Below are positions 1 to 9,675 of a stretch of 64,000 bases of DNA, piece after piece. The notes under the pieces were generated by a model that saw only the letters and a program-made list of their open reading frames with translations, searched no databases and had not been told where the DNA came from. The position numbers and the translations under genes were made by a program. Source of the stretch: Tritrichomonas musculus (Eukaryota > Parabasalia > Tritrichomonadida > Tritrichomonadidae); contig JAPFFF010000006.1 in the NCBI GenBank assembly GCA_039105265.1, positions 1,302,001 to 1,366,000 on the forward strand, given 5' to 3'. Positions within the stretch are counted from its first letter, which is position 1; each line of letters starts with the position of its first letter.

Positions 1-1164
1 TATGCTTACTTTTTAGAAGATGGGGAACGAGATAAAACAAGACCTAATCGTTTTTATTTTAATTATCCTCAAGATTGGGTTACTTCAAATAGAGGTGAAT
101 CAATAATAGGCGTAAGAAATATATGGACAAATTGTAGAAGAAGAAAAATTTCTTATACAATAGGAATCAGAAAATATTATAAGAAAGATTATGATGACTT
201 AAAGCTAAACAACCCAAATCAAACATATGATGATCTTTATTTATCTATTCCAAATGATAGGAAATCAGAATTATTTTATGATGTAATTTCTTGGATTCCT
301 ACAGAAAAAGATTTAAGGGAAATATTAATTGATTTGAAATATTTCTTAAGAACAGAGTTTGAAAAATATAATGTTGCTCCAATTGCATTAAATAAATTTC
401 TTCATTCATCTATTGATAAACAAAAAGAGAAATTAGAAGAAGATATCAATAAGAAAATGGATGAAACACTACAACTTGACATCGAAATAGCAAATAGTAC
501 GAACTTAGATGAAATCGCACAAAAAACACTTCAGAAGCAAAATTTAATAAATGAGAGCTGGGATTTAAGAAGAAAAATTGATGAATTAGAGGAATCAAAA
601 AAATTAGTTGGACAACCTGTTTTTAATTTAAGGGATGTTGGTATGGACGGATATTATGATTATGATAAAAAGAAATTTATTGAAATAATGTATTCGATGT
701 GGAATGAAGATGAAAATAATCCTTTTTATATTGACCTATCAATCAGCTTTCGCATAAGACCTTTTAAAAATGGAATACAAGATAATTCTATTAATGCTAT
801 TTATGATTTTGTTGATGTTATGAATGTTGGTTATGAACCTTTTCAAAATAATCCAAACAAATATATGGATTTAGATAATCCGATTGAAGACAAAAATGGG
901 AATACTATTAGATATGAAGGAAAATGGATGAGAGAAATAATATTCGAAGATGTTTGGGATAGAGTTAGCTGTAAAATATATTCATCAATAGCAGAACAAT
1001 CATCAAAAGGATATTTAGGAAATAGTAAAGTTATATTTAACCCAATCAAATACTTCAAGCTAAACTCAACTGATCAACGATTTTGGATAGAATTCTATTC
1101 AGGGCGTCATAATCAGATACCAGTAAAGATACCAAATAATGAAACATTTTATATTGAGATGTAA
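1..1164 (+). pseudogene. Minor-capsid (penton-like) protein of Polinton A, cut by window edge
   Basis: Coding frame 1 is open from the first base. It matches the 439-codon gene at 33438-34754 in Polinton B along its length: a GESIIGVRN block near the front, a helical, charged middle, then the blocks WDR-SCKIYSSIAEQS and YFKLNSTDQRFWI near the end. The position next to the integrase and the beta-rich C-terminal half fit a vertex (penton-type) capsid protein, but that role is inferred from place and length and not from a recognised motif. The start lies outside the window. The copy looks broken (about one break). Confidence 0.6.
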
Positions 1165-1211
1165 TTCATGCCATTCAATAAGGAATTGATGTATGTTTAA
1201 GACTAATTTAA

Positions 1212-2297
1212 ATGAACAAAAAGCATTTTAAGACAATTAATGAGCTTCATTCTTTTTTTCCTTGGAGATCTGCCTCTAAATTTGTTCCACTCGCAAAACG
1301 ATATGGATTCACAGAAGAAGCCGCATTAGATTATTTAAGGAAGATTGTACATGATGTTAAGGTACCTAAAGCTAAGTTTATGAATATCTATTCTAAACAC
1401 TCTGGGGGATATCAAATGGACACATTCATCAATGATAAGACAAAGGATGGTCTCAACTATTTGATGCTAATTAATATTAACACAAGAAAAGCATATTGTT
1501 ATCCAATGAAGGGGAAAGGTGCAAAAGAGGTAGCCCAGGCATTAAATAAATTTTTTGAGGACGAGCCAGATGTCTATTCGATAACATCAGACCAGGATGC
1601 TGCTTACTTGTCCAATGATGTATTACAGTTGATGAAGACCAAAAATATTGTTTACACTACTACCGAGGATAATAATCATAATGTACTAGGTATCATAAAT
1701 AGGTTCATGAGAACGATTAGAGACATGGTAGGCGAGAACAGGTTCATCAATGAGAAAGAAATGGATAGTTTAATAGATTCATACAACAATTCTCCCCACA
1801 GATCATTGGACTATAAGATACCAAACGAGATGACAGAGAAAGATGAAAAAGAATATGTAAAAACCAAGTCGCAAAACAATCCATATGACTTTAAACCAAA
1901 TGATAGAGTTAGAATTATTCAAGCCAAGGAGCCATTTTCGAAGCGCAGGAACAAGGTAAGCAAGGAAGCATATATAGTTGATTCAAAGGCTGGGAACCAA
2001 TTTATAATTAAGTCCAAAGATGAGTCAATAGGCAAACTCCCTGGTTATAGGTTAATCAAGACACAAAACAAAAATATTGCACAAACACTTAAGGGAGGCA
2101 AGAGAGGTATTGTGGAGAAGATTATTTCTTATGATACAACAAAGAACAAGTATAAAATTAAATACAGCGAAGGAACAGAAGACATCATACCGGCTAAAAA
2201 TTTACGAGAAGGTGCTCCAACAAAGCTATCTAATCTTGAAGTGGATTACTGGTCAAAGAAGAAAAATATACCCAACAATATAAAGAAATGGATTTAA
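1212..2297 (+). CDS. Polinton integrase (rve family), element A
   Basis: A 361-codon retrovirus-like integrase that would insert the element's ends into host DNA. The N-terminal part (about residues 1-55) is a small helical region. The rve core begins at YQMDTFIND (about 71) and includes ITSDQDAAYL and the NNHNVLGIIN...MRTIRD block. The basic C-terminal part contains a chromo-like barrel (GIVEKIISYD...YKIKYSEGTEDIIP), as Polinton integrases often do. It begins 47 bases after the open frame of the minor-capsid gene ends and is 10 bases from the ATPase gene, so all three lie in one same-strand cluster. It is open throughout and nearly identical to B's integrase. Confidence 0.9.
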   Translation: MNKKHFKTINELHSFFPWRSASKFVPLAKRYGFTEEAALDYLRKIVHDVKVPKAKFMNIYSKHSGGYQMDTFINDKTKDGLNYLMLININTRKAYCYPMKGKGAKEVAQALNKFFEDEPDVYSITSDQDAAYLSNDVLQLMKTKNIVYTTTEDNNHNVLGIINRFMRTIRDMVGENRFINEKEMDSLIDSYNNSPHRSLDYKIPNEMTEKDEKEYVKTKSQNNPYDFKPNDRVRIIQAKEPFSKRRNKVSKEAYIVDSKAGNQFIIKSKDESIGKLPGYRLIKTQNKNIAQTLKGGKRGIVEKIISYDTTKNKYKIKYSEGTEDIIPAKNLREGAPTKLSNLEVDYWSKKKNIPNNIKKWI

Positions 2298-2307
2298 CCA
2301 CAAATAA

Positions 2308-3074
2308 ATGTCTAAACAAATAATGAAAGAAGTGGAATCCTTAATCCAAAAGACAATGAAGAAGAACCAGAAAGAGATAGAGGCAGCACTGATGAAACCT
2401 CTCCATCCTTCATATCCATTTAGTACGAATGGAATTATATTTCTTATTGGACGTCCAGGTGCAGGTAAGAGTTATTGGTTGTGGTCTCACATACTCATTA
2501 CTGAACGTCTATTTAAGCACCCGTACTATCAAAAAATAATATTCTGTTCAACAAGTGGCAAAATGGACAAAACCGCTGAGGCAATGAGTAAAGAGGTAAA
2601 GACACCAATAGTATATCTTAATGAAGCCCAATTGATGGATTACCTAAAGAAACACCTCAAAAGAAAAATAAAATATTATGCAATGGTTAAACATGTATTA
2701 TCAAAAATGAAGGAAACAAATGAAGAAATGCAGAGACTTATAAATAAACATTCACTTCAAGAAATAGATGATAGAATAGTTTATATAGCCAATAAGTTAG
2801 TAAAATATCAAACCTCTTCTTACCCATATAACACACTAATAATATTGGATGACTGTGCAGGAAGCGATTTGTTAACACATAATAATACAGAATTCCTTAG
2901 ACTATTAACCAAGACAAGACATTATAATATTACCTGCATCATGGCTATTCAGACAATCAGATTCGTACACATAAATGCAAAAAATTTGGCCACGGATATC
3001 ATATGCTATAGTGGATACTCAGAAGAAGATTTTGCTTCCTTGCTTCAACAAACAAATAACAACCTTAATATCAA
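2308..3074 (+). pseudogene. Packaging ATPase of Polinton A, 5' part
   Basis: An FtsK/HerA-type genome-packaging ATPase that would pump DNA into the capsid. The P-loop is GRPGAGKS at about residues 50-57 and the Walker B strand is LIILDDCAG near 190. The part ends where a hAT-like transposon entered; the remaining codons of the gene lie at 8423-8518 beyond it. The 3' codons reported from an unbroken reading here (about 3075-3141) belong to the transposon end and not to the ATPase. Confidence 0.88.
3067..3074. repeat. Target site duplication of hAT-like insertion, left
   Basis: AATATCAA here is repeated at 8423-8430. The length of 8 bp is the hallmark of hAT elements. One base can be assigned either to the duplication or to the terminal repeat, so 7 bp is the alternative reading. 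The undisturbed homologous site in Polinton B (AATATCAAGAAG in the ATPase gene) supports this as a true insertion site. Confidence 0.85.
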
Positions 3075-3088
3075 TAAGGATACCTCCA
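3075..3088 (+). repeat. hAT-like terminal inverted repeat, left
   Basis: TAAGGATACCTCCA. It matches the right end in reverse complement over all 14 bases. Its CCTCCA core recurs inside the element near the right end. Confidence 0.85.
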
Positions 3089-3431
3089 GAGCGTTTTTTT
3101 TAACCACTGGAGGATCTTTTTTAAACCATTGTAGGAAATAATAATAACAATAAAAATTAATTGAATTGAATTGAATTATAAAATCAACACTTTTCATGAC
3201 CTTTTACAACATTCAATTTTGAATTATTCTAAGAAAAAGTTATAGGAGTTCTCACAAATATGCTTATTCAAAATTTTTAATCTTGCCATAAAAATAACTC
3301 TATATCATTTCCCCAAATAATTGAATGGTTAATATCAAAATAATATATATTAAAAACATATTTAATATTTTTTTTTATTTATTTATTTATTTATTTTTTA
3401 TTTTTTTTTTTTTTTTAAAAAAAAACTGTTT

Positions 3432-6400
3432 TTAAATATGTTTTTCAAGATAATTTCTATGTGAGTACATTAACCAAATTGCATCTAATAAATCTTGATT
3501 TATATTCCTTGTGTTAATACATAAACTTAACTTTTGTTTAGAAATGTATCGCTCACACTGAGCTTCTGAAGCTAAACATGATATTAATGTGAAAGCCAAA
3601 TCACATAATACAACATATCCTCTACATAAAGGATTTGAATCTGTATTGCTTCCAATAAAATTGCTTCGTATTTTTTCCCAAATGTTTCGTACATTGTGCT
3701 TGTTATAAATGTCATGGATGTTTAATCCATCAATACCAGTTGGAGTGATAACCCAATGTTTAAATGCTTTTATTGCATTTCTTATATCATTTTCTTCATA
3801 TTGAAGTCGTTGCAAAACTTCAAATAATGTTGCTTCAATCAAATTTGGATGCATTGGGTGAAATTGAAACTCAATATCTGTCATCGGACGATGATGATAT
3901 CTAAGTTTGCGTCCATCAATAGAATGATTGCTGTTTGGAATTTTCCAAGGAGTATTTGAATACAGGATAGATGATGGCTGCTTCATCATATTTGGAGGGA
4001 AAAACCAAATATTTGATTCATTTATATTGCTATTTTGATTTTGATTATCTGGATTTTGCTCTGTATTCTCATCATTGATATACAAAGAACATCTAATTCC
4101 AGCATTATCATCATTATTTTCTGAGTTTAAATCTATATCTTGACCTAATTGTGAACCAATTTCATCCAAATAAGAATTATCGGGGCCGAAAAAATCATTT
4201 AAAAATAGATGGTATTCAATTTCAGATGAGTTCATTTGTTCAGCATCAAAATCATGCAAAATCGATATACCATACTGTGGTAATATTGTTCTATACTCTG
4301 TTCTCCCTGCAGGAGTGAACACATAAGCTAACGAAACTAGTGGCCAATCCATTGAATGAAATTGTCTAAAAGTTAATTGTTGTTTTAAAAAGTCGATACA
4401 TTCGATCCATCCTTTTACGTCTTTTTGAGTCAAAATATTTTGATCTATTACTTTTTGTGAAGTAAAATACATTTTCAATTCATTCCAATAATTTTCGATT
4501 TCATGAAGAATTGGATAAATTGAAATCAGTGAAGTTTCATCTCTCTCAAAATAAAGAATGGCTTGCCATAAAGGCCACAAAACTTTTCCCATTATCATAT
4601 AATTTCTAAAATTATTTGGTGAAAACAAATTTATATTAATACTTTTTTTATGAGAAATTTTTACAAATTCTTTATGAAGTTGCGAAAACTGAGGATGATT
4701 ATTATAATCGATTCCAAGAGGATCAGAATAGATATCGCCATCTAGTAAAAAACTAGTTGTTTTCGAAGAAGGATAATTCATATTTGAATATCCAATAAAG
4801 ACAATATCATGCAATCGCAAGTATTTCAATAAGTTCAAAGCCATAAGCCATCTGGTTCTTATTATTTTTAGCGGTTTTTCTAAACCAAGTTCATTAACAA
4901 TATTTAGACAATCTGTTGCTTGAACAAATTTTGAATATATTTTTTTAATGAAATTCGGAGCTTCGGGCAATTGAATTGATTTGGCTAAAAGATTAATTAC
5001 ATGAGAAGAACAAGAGCAATGAATAATTCTTTTTATTAATGGATCTGTAAAGCGATTTGAACGAACGAAAGACTGTTTTGACCATGGTGCAAAAGCTAAT
5101 ACTTGGGTTGGAATATTATCTGATGTAATTGATGTAATATTTATCTTTTGAGTTAATAAATCTTGGACCGAAGTAATCACTTTATTTTGAATGGTTTCAA
5201 CATCATCGTTTGCTAAAAGCAACGTTTGAAAATTATAAGGATTAATGAAGTTTTGATTTTGCATGTGAGGTGGAAGAACAGTAATTGATAAGCAGACATC
5301 GAGAAAATGAAATGAATTCACAGTTCCTCCATCCACAGCCATCCCATGATGACTGAATAATTGATATTGTTTTGTTACTTTTTCACGAAAAATAAATGCT
5401 AGATCTATTAATCTGCTTCTAATTTTTGTTGTAGATACTCTGCTATATAAAGAATTCGGATCAGTGTTTGGGTTTTTTTGTCCTAGTATGATCGATTTTA
5501 TGATTAAATCATGAAATATATTCCCAGCAGCACATTTTAATGGAACTGATTCACACGCCACAAGCATAGCGAGATCATCAAGAATTTTATCTTGTATATT
5601 AGATTTATCTGATGGAGTGTAGTTGCATTTGCGAAAAGAAAGAGATGTTTGTTTAGCTGTGTCTATTTTAAAATGATGATCGACATGATTTATCAATTCA
5701 TCAAGATGATTTGCTCTTTTAAATACTGTGCATTGATATTCTTCTTCTTTTAATGAAAGAATAACAGAACATCTATAATTTACATGACATCCATTTGACT
5801 CTGTCGTTGCATATCCAAGAGCATTATTATCACGAAGAACATTGAATGATTTAGTACTAAATTTTTTTTGGCCTATTCTTGTCAAATATGTTTCAGGGTT
5901 AATGTAGATTTTTGGCGCATCAAGATTGTCGTTATAAACATATTTATCAACTTTTTGCCTAATTATTTGAAAGTTTGTTTTACTGAAATTTAATTGACTG
6001 ACAGTTGTATTTGCATGATTATCATCACTTACTGAATCTGATGATGTTTCATCATTATCATTAATAAAATAATCGTTTGTTTGCTCATTTGAATTATTAT
6101 TTAAACTATTTTCAGATTCATTAATCATGCTATTTGGAGAGCTATCATTTAAATTGTTGACATCGTTATAATTGCCATTAGATTGATCAAGAAATTCGGT
6201 TGAATTCTTGACATTGTTATGATTGCCATTAGATTGATCAGAAATTTCGTTTGAATTGTTGACATCGTTATAATTGTCATTAGATTGATTAAGAAACCCG
6301 GTTGAATTATTGGCATTGTTATGATTGCCATTAGATTGATCAAGAAATTCGGTTGAATTCTTGACATTGTTATGATTGCCATTAGATTGATCAAGAAATT

Positions 6401-6674
6401 CGGTTGAATTCTTGACATTGTTATGATTGCCATTAGATTGATCAGAAATTTCGTTTGAATTGTTGACATCGTTATAATTGTCATTAGATTGATTAAGAAA
6501 CCCGGTTGAATTATTGGCATTGTTATGATTGCCATTAGATTGATCAAAAGTTTCAGTTGAATTACTGATTTCGTGTTGAATATTATTAGATTGATTAAAT
6601 AAATTTTGAATTTCAGAGACGTATATATATATATCACTTGTTTTCTCGAATTGTATATAGAAATTAGAAAACAT
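3432..6674 (-). CDS. hAT-family transposase, 1080 codons
   Basis: This enzyme would cut out and reinsert the surrounding transposon. Residues 38-173 are eight 17-residue Asn/Ser-rich repeats, followed by a low-complexity linker to about 230. The RNase H-like core has an acidic residue in VDGGTVNSF (about 447), a second in ITSDNIPTQ (about 517) and the Cys/His block CSCSSHVINLLAKS (about 550-565). The end (about 1020-1075) is the hAT dimerisation region, with SEAQCERYISKQKLS and LDAIWLMYSHRNYL. The frame is open throughout. At 1080 residues it is longer than most hAT transposases, partly because of the repeat tail. The second and third motif assignments are by eye. The start is the ATG at 6672-6674. 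Confidence 0.85.
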   Translation of the reverse strand: MFSNFYIQFEKTSDIYIYVSEIQNLFNQSNNIQHEISNSTETFDQSNGNHNNANNSTGFLNQSNDNYNDVNNSNEISDQSNGNHNNVKNSTEFLDQSNGNHNNVKNSTEFLDQSNGNHNNANNSTGFLNQSNDNYNDVNNSNEISDQSNGNHNNVKNSTEFLDQSNGNYNDVNNLNDSSPNSMINESENSLNNNSNEQTNDYFINDNDETSSDSVSDDNHANTTVSQLNFSKTNFQIIRQKVDKYVYNDNLDAPKIYINPETYLTRIGQKKFSTKSFNVLRDNNALGYATTESNGCHVNYRCSVILSLKEEEYQCTVFKRANHLDELINHVDHHFKIDTAKQTSLSFRKCNYTPSDKSNIQDKILDDLAMLVACESVPLKCAAGNIFHDLIIKSIILGQKNPNTDPNSLYSRVSTTKIRSRLIDLAFIFREKVTKQYQLFSHHGMAVDGGTVNSFHFLDVCLSITVLPPHMQNQNFINPYNFQTLLLANDDVETIQNKVITSVQDLLTQKINITSITSDNIPTQVLAFAPWSKQSFVRSNRFTDPLIKRIIHCSCSSHVINLLAKSIQLPEAPNFIKKIYSKFVQATDCLNIVNELGLEKPLKIIRTRWLMALNLLKYLRLHDIVFIGYSNMNYPSSKTTSFLLDGDIYSDPLGIDYNNHPQFSQLHKEFVKISHKKSININLFSPNNFRNYMIMGKVLWPLWQAILYFERDETSLISIYPILHEIENYWNELKMYFTSQKVIDQNILTQKDVKGWIECIDFLKQQLTFRQFHSMDWPLVSLAYVFTPAGRTEYRTILPQYGISILHDFDAEQMNSSEIEYHLFLNDFFGPDNSYLDEIGSQLGQDIDLNSENNDDNAGIRCSLYINDENTEQNPDNQNQNSNINESNIWFFPPNMMKQPSSILYSNTPWKIPNSNHSIDGRKLRYHHRPMTDIEFQFHPMHPNLIEATLFEVLQRLQYEENDIRNAIKAFKHWVITPTGIDGLNIHDIYNKHNVRNIWEKIRSNFIGSNTDSNPLCRGYVVLCDLAFTLISCLASEAQCERYISKQKLSLCINTRNINQDLLDAIWLMYSHRNYLEKHI
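6156..6563 (-). repeat. 51-bp tandem repeat (8 units) in the hAT transposase gene
   Basis: There are eight in-frame units of 51 bp, each coding 17 residues of the type NSTEFLDQSNGNHNNVK. Units 2 and 6 are identical in protein, as are 3 and 7, and 1 resembles 5 and 4 resembles 8. The array is therefore a 204-bp four-unit block duplicated once. The length is a multiple of three, so unit number can change without closing the frame. Confidence 0.95.
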
Positions 6675-6741
6675 TAAATTTACATCATCAAGAAAATTGT
6701 TTTTCTGATATTCATTTTTACGTATTTTTTTTCAATTCTCT

Positions 6742-6954
6742 TTAAATTAATTGTTTTATTGTTTCTGCGTAATCATTACCAAATACTTCTCTAATATCTT
6801 TTGAAAAAATTGATCGTACATCAATTTTTTTGAGATTGCTAATCATATTATACATTTGTTTTTTACTCCAATTATTTTTAGTTGGAAAATATGATTGAAG
6901 ATCTTTCATACCATTTTTTAGATGATTAGAAGCCATTTTAAGTATAAAAAACAA
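6742..6954 (-). CDS. Small hypothetical gene upstream of the hAT transposase
   Basis: A 70-codon open frame on the same strand as the transposase and 67 bases upstream of it. The product is basic and helical (MASNHLKNGMKDLQSYF from a second ATG at 6936). I see no known domain. It could be a small accessory protein, a first exon or chance. Confidence is low because the region is AT-rich and no homologue is present in the window. Confidence 0.3.
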   Translation of the reverse strand: MFFILKMASNHLKNGMKDLQSYFPTKNNWSKKQMYNMISNLKKIDVRSIFSKDIREVFGNDYAETIKQLI

Positions 6955-8422
6955 ATTAAAATTTGGTCCATTAAATGCCAGTAAATATTTTCAGAAAAAG
7001 TTTCAATGCCATTTTGAAATTTAAGAACTTTTAAAGATTTATATAAATTTCTCTTATCATTTTGGCTAATAAAAATCAATTTAAAAATAACTCGTTATGC
7101 ATAAACTGTGTTATATCTCATCATTTATCTCGTTTGATCTTTTTGATTTTTTTAATCTTTTTCTTAATAATAATAATATACAATCTTATATCTATTTAAT
7201 GTTTTATCCATTCTCATCATTTTAGAAAGTCTCAAAAGTTTTTGAAAAACAATATACCATTAAATTCATACAAATAAAAAAAAATATGGAGTATTTAGGA
7301 TAATTTGTTTTTACTTATAATGTTGTTGTAATACAAAGTCAGAAAGATTTATAACACAATTTTGATTATTGCTTATGTCTGAGGTATTCTCAGATTGATT
7401 CATCTTTGTAGAATTGCTGGGGATTTGATGAGAAGGCTTTATTACTTTGATGTTTATCTTTTTTTAATGTTGTCTGTGCTGCTATTGGTGGTAAAATTGA
7501 CGTTATTATATTTGATAATCTAATTTTTTTGCCAAAACGATTTTAAAAAGCTGACAAATAAACTTGTATTTCATGGGTGACTAAAAATCCCAATTAAATA
7601 TCGTAAATAATAGTTTTGAGAAAAGTGGATAATTATCCTAAATGAAGAAGACTTGAAGGTGATGACACCTGGCAATTACAGTAATATTATAAACAAAATT
7701 CATTATTGTGGTTTGATGCTTACCATAATTATCAAAGTGTTTTTTCAAACTCTATAAGTATATTTTTTATTTTCATAATATCTTCGAACATTTTTTTAAT
7801 TTGGTTAAAAAAAGCAAGTAGTTATATTTAAAAAAAGACAAATAATATATAATTTTAAATTATAAATGTTTTTTTTACTCTTTTATAGTTCCTCCAAACT
7901 TCCTCCAAATTGAATGAGGAGGAAGTTTCTCCATGACGGTTTTTTCCTCCTTTTTGAATACATTTTTTCCTCCAAACCGCCATATGTTCCTCCATACTCA
8001 ATTAATTCAATTTGGAGGAATCCAAAAATTTCTTTTTTTAAATAAATTGTACATTTTTATATATATAAATTAATTAATATAAAATTTTAAAAAAATTATT
8101 TTCCCAAAAAAAAAATTTTTTACCGTTATATTTATGTTTTAAAAAAATTCATTTTTTTTTTAATGAAATAAAATTTCAATTTAAAAAGTTCAAATAAACA
8201 TATGAAAATTCAAATTAAAATACCCAAATAAAAAATTATAAAAATAATAATTATTTTAAAAAATTAAATTTATAAATATTTAACATATTTTTTTAATAAA
8301 ATAAATACTGAATAATATTGAAATAACTATAAAAATACAATTTATTTACTTCCTCCATTCCTCCAATGCTTTTCGGAGTGGAGTGTCGGAAAAATGGAGG
8401 AACTTGCATTGGAGGTATCCTT
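6955..8422. other. Non-coding right part of the hAT-like element with subterminal CCTCCA clusters
   Basis: No convincing gene. The stretch is strongly AT-rich, with long homopolymer runs around 8080-8340. Two clusters of CCTCCA or its complement stand out: about 7889-8028 (roughly ten copies in both orientations) and 8346-8422, running into the terminal repeat. Multiple short copies of the terminal-repeat core near the ends are typical of hAT subterminal binding sites. Confidence 0.7.
8410..8422 (-). repeat. hAT-like terminal inverted repeat, right
   Basis: Complement of TAAGGATACCTCC(A) at the left end. A fourteenth matching base at 8423 is shared with the target duplication. Confidence 0.85.
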
Positions 8423-8518
8423 AATATCAAGAAGACGGTAAAAGAATATTTACAGCATAGAGATCTTCATTCAAAATTTATTATGAACATAACCGCCAAT
8501 AAATATTACTTTGACTGA
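8423..8518 (+). pseudogene. Packaging ATPase of Polinton A, 3' part
   Basis: After the target duplication the frame reads through KKTVKEYLQHRDLHSKF and ANKYYFD to a stop. This corresponds to the last residues of the ATPases of B (30896) and C (50598). It shows that the hAT-like element split this gene cleanly. Confidence 0.85.
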
Positions 8519-8524
8519 TATTAA

Positions 8525-9058
8525 ATGACAATGAATGAAGGTTCTGAAACAGATAAAATTGAACAAACGACATCGCAAAATTCTGGTGGTGGATTTTTGG
8601 GTAAGTTTATAAATAATGCATGGAATTCGGTAAAATCTGGTGTTGGAAAAGTAAGTAAATTCATTGGTGATAGTGCAGTTGGGAAAGCAGGTAAATGGGT
8701 ATGGAAAAATAAGGCACCAATATTAAATACTATAGGAGGAGCAACACAAGCTTTTGGAGCAATAACGGGTAACCCAGCAGCAATAGGTATAGGTAAAGGA
8801 TTGACAACAATAGCAAGTGGAATAAAAGAAGGAGAAGTAAAGGCAGCACTACAAAAAGTTATAGCAGAAAGACAACCTAATCCGTTAGGCAGTAATGTAG
8901 GGTATTCAGATTTTCCACGCATTCATTATTCGAGAAAGCCAGCTGCTTATAAAATATATCAGAACAGAAGTAAATATGTGGACGAAGCAGAAGCACATAT
9001 AGCGAAATTGAATAAAAGAAAGAGAAAGAAAACAAGAAAAACAAAGAAAACTCAATAA
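8525..9058 (+). CDS. Small glycine-rich hydrophobic protein with basic tail, element A
   Basis: A 177-codon gene just after the ATPase. Residues about 20-100 are rich in Gly, Ala and Val with repeated amphipathic stretches (FLGKFINNAWNSVKSGVGKV, then an AFGAITGNPAAIGIGKG segment), and the end is a cluster of Lys and Arg (NKRKRKKTRKTKKT). Equivalents in B (30339) and C (50125) occupy the same place. Polintons often carry such a small virion-core or membrane-active protein beside the ATPase and capsid genes, comparable in build to adenovirus minor core proteins. That role is inferred from composition and position. Confidence 0.65.
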   Translation: MTMNEGSETDKIEQTTSQNSGGGFLGKFINNAWNSVKSGVGKVSKFIGDSAVGKAGKWVWKNKAPILNTIGGATQAFGAITGNPAAIGIGKGLTTIASGIKEGEVKAALQKVIAERQPNPLGSNVGYSDFPRIHYSRKPAAYKIYQNRSKYVDEAEAHIAKLNKRKRKKTRKTKKTQ

Positions 9059-9089
9059 AACTCAATAAAATGATTTTTTTATCAATTAA

Positions 9090-9644
9090 ATGTCTAAGCA
9101 TTTGACAGGATCTAAAAGATTGCAGGTAATACAGAACTGGCTTAATGGTCGTGAGGACCCTGATTGGGATGTGCTTCCTACCAAAAAAGAAAACAAATAT
9201 ATAGTAAAAAGAAGAGAGCAACCATTAACAAAACCACCACCTGAACCATTAACTAAAACAGAAACCATTGAAGAAAAAGTTGTTGGTCAGAATTCCGACC
9301 CACCTGAAGAACCAGTAAAAGAAATACCAAAACCCAAAAAAACAATAATAGAAGAACAACCAAAACAAGTATATGATCCAACAATAAATATAGAAATACT
9401 AAACCAATTAAAGCTATTAGGCGAAGAGTTTAAAAACGAAAGGGCTAAGAAGGAACCGAAGAAAATGATAAAAGATGTAATACAAAAACAAATGAGAAAA
9501 CCATATTATCCACAGTATACTCAGCCACAATACTTCCAAGAACCAAATCAAATAGAAGACGAATCAGAAGAGGAACCAATACCAGTAATCCCACCTCAAC
9601 CTATTCGTAGAAGACGAAATAATATTTTCTCTGATATGATTTAA
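9090..9644 (+). CDS. Conserved basic structural-type protein (MSKHLTGSKR family), element A
   Basis: 184 codons. The first 43 residues are nearly invariant among A, B and C: MSKHLTGSKRL, then WLNG, DPDW, VLPTK and KYIVK. A Pro/Glu/Lys-rich disordered middle follows, then a helical stretch (ILNQLKLLGEE) and an Arg-rich end finishing NIFSDMI. Its position directly before the major capsid gene suggests a virion or scaffold protein. No known domain is recognised. The start follows a run of seven T and exactly nine bases. Confidence 0.7.
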   Translation: MSKHLTGSKRLQVIQNWLNGREDPDWDVLPTKKENKYIVKRREQPLTKPPPEPLTKTETIEEKVVGQNSDPPEEPVKEIPKPKKTIIEEQPKQVYDPTINIEILNQLKLLGEEFKNERAKKEPKKMIKDVIQKQMRKPYYPQYTQPQYFQEPNQIEDESEEEPIPVIPPQPIRRRRNNIFSDMI

Positions 9645-9675
9645 TTTGCTTTTGTTATTTTTCTCAAAAGAAAAT

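Larger units (their letters stand above)
3075..8422 (-). mobile_element. hAT-like DNA transposon, 5348 bp, inserted in ATPase gene of Polinton A
   Basis: The ends are the perfect inverted repeats TAAGGATACCTCCA (3075-3088) and its complement (8410-8423, the last base shared with the duplication). They are flanked by the 8-bp duplication AATATCAA. It holds one long transposase gene on the minus strand (3432-6674), one possible small gene and long AT-rich non-coding stretches. Clusters of CCTCCA/TGGAGG motifs lie near the right end, as expected for subterminal transposase-binding sites. Intact ends, duplication and open transposase frame suggest a recent, possibly autonomous insertion. Confidence 0.9.

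Noticed and set aside
6149-6637. 162-codon open frame on the minus strand
   Set aside because: It is the 51-bp repeat of the hAT transposase gene read in another frame; its periodic Met/Ile/Thr pattern follows from the repeat.
8877-9268. Minus-strand open frames opposite the small proteins of A
   Set aside because: Antisense shadows of conserved plus-strand genes; no homologues at the matching places in B or C.
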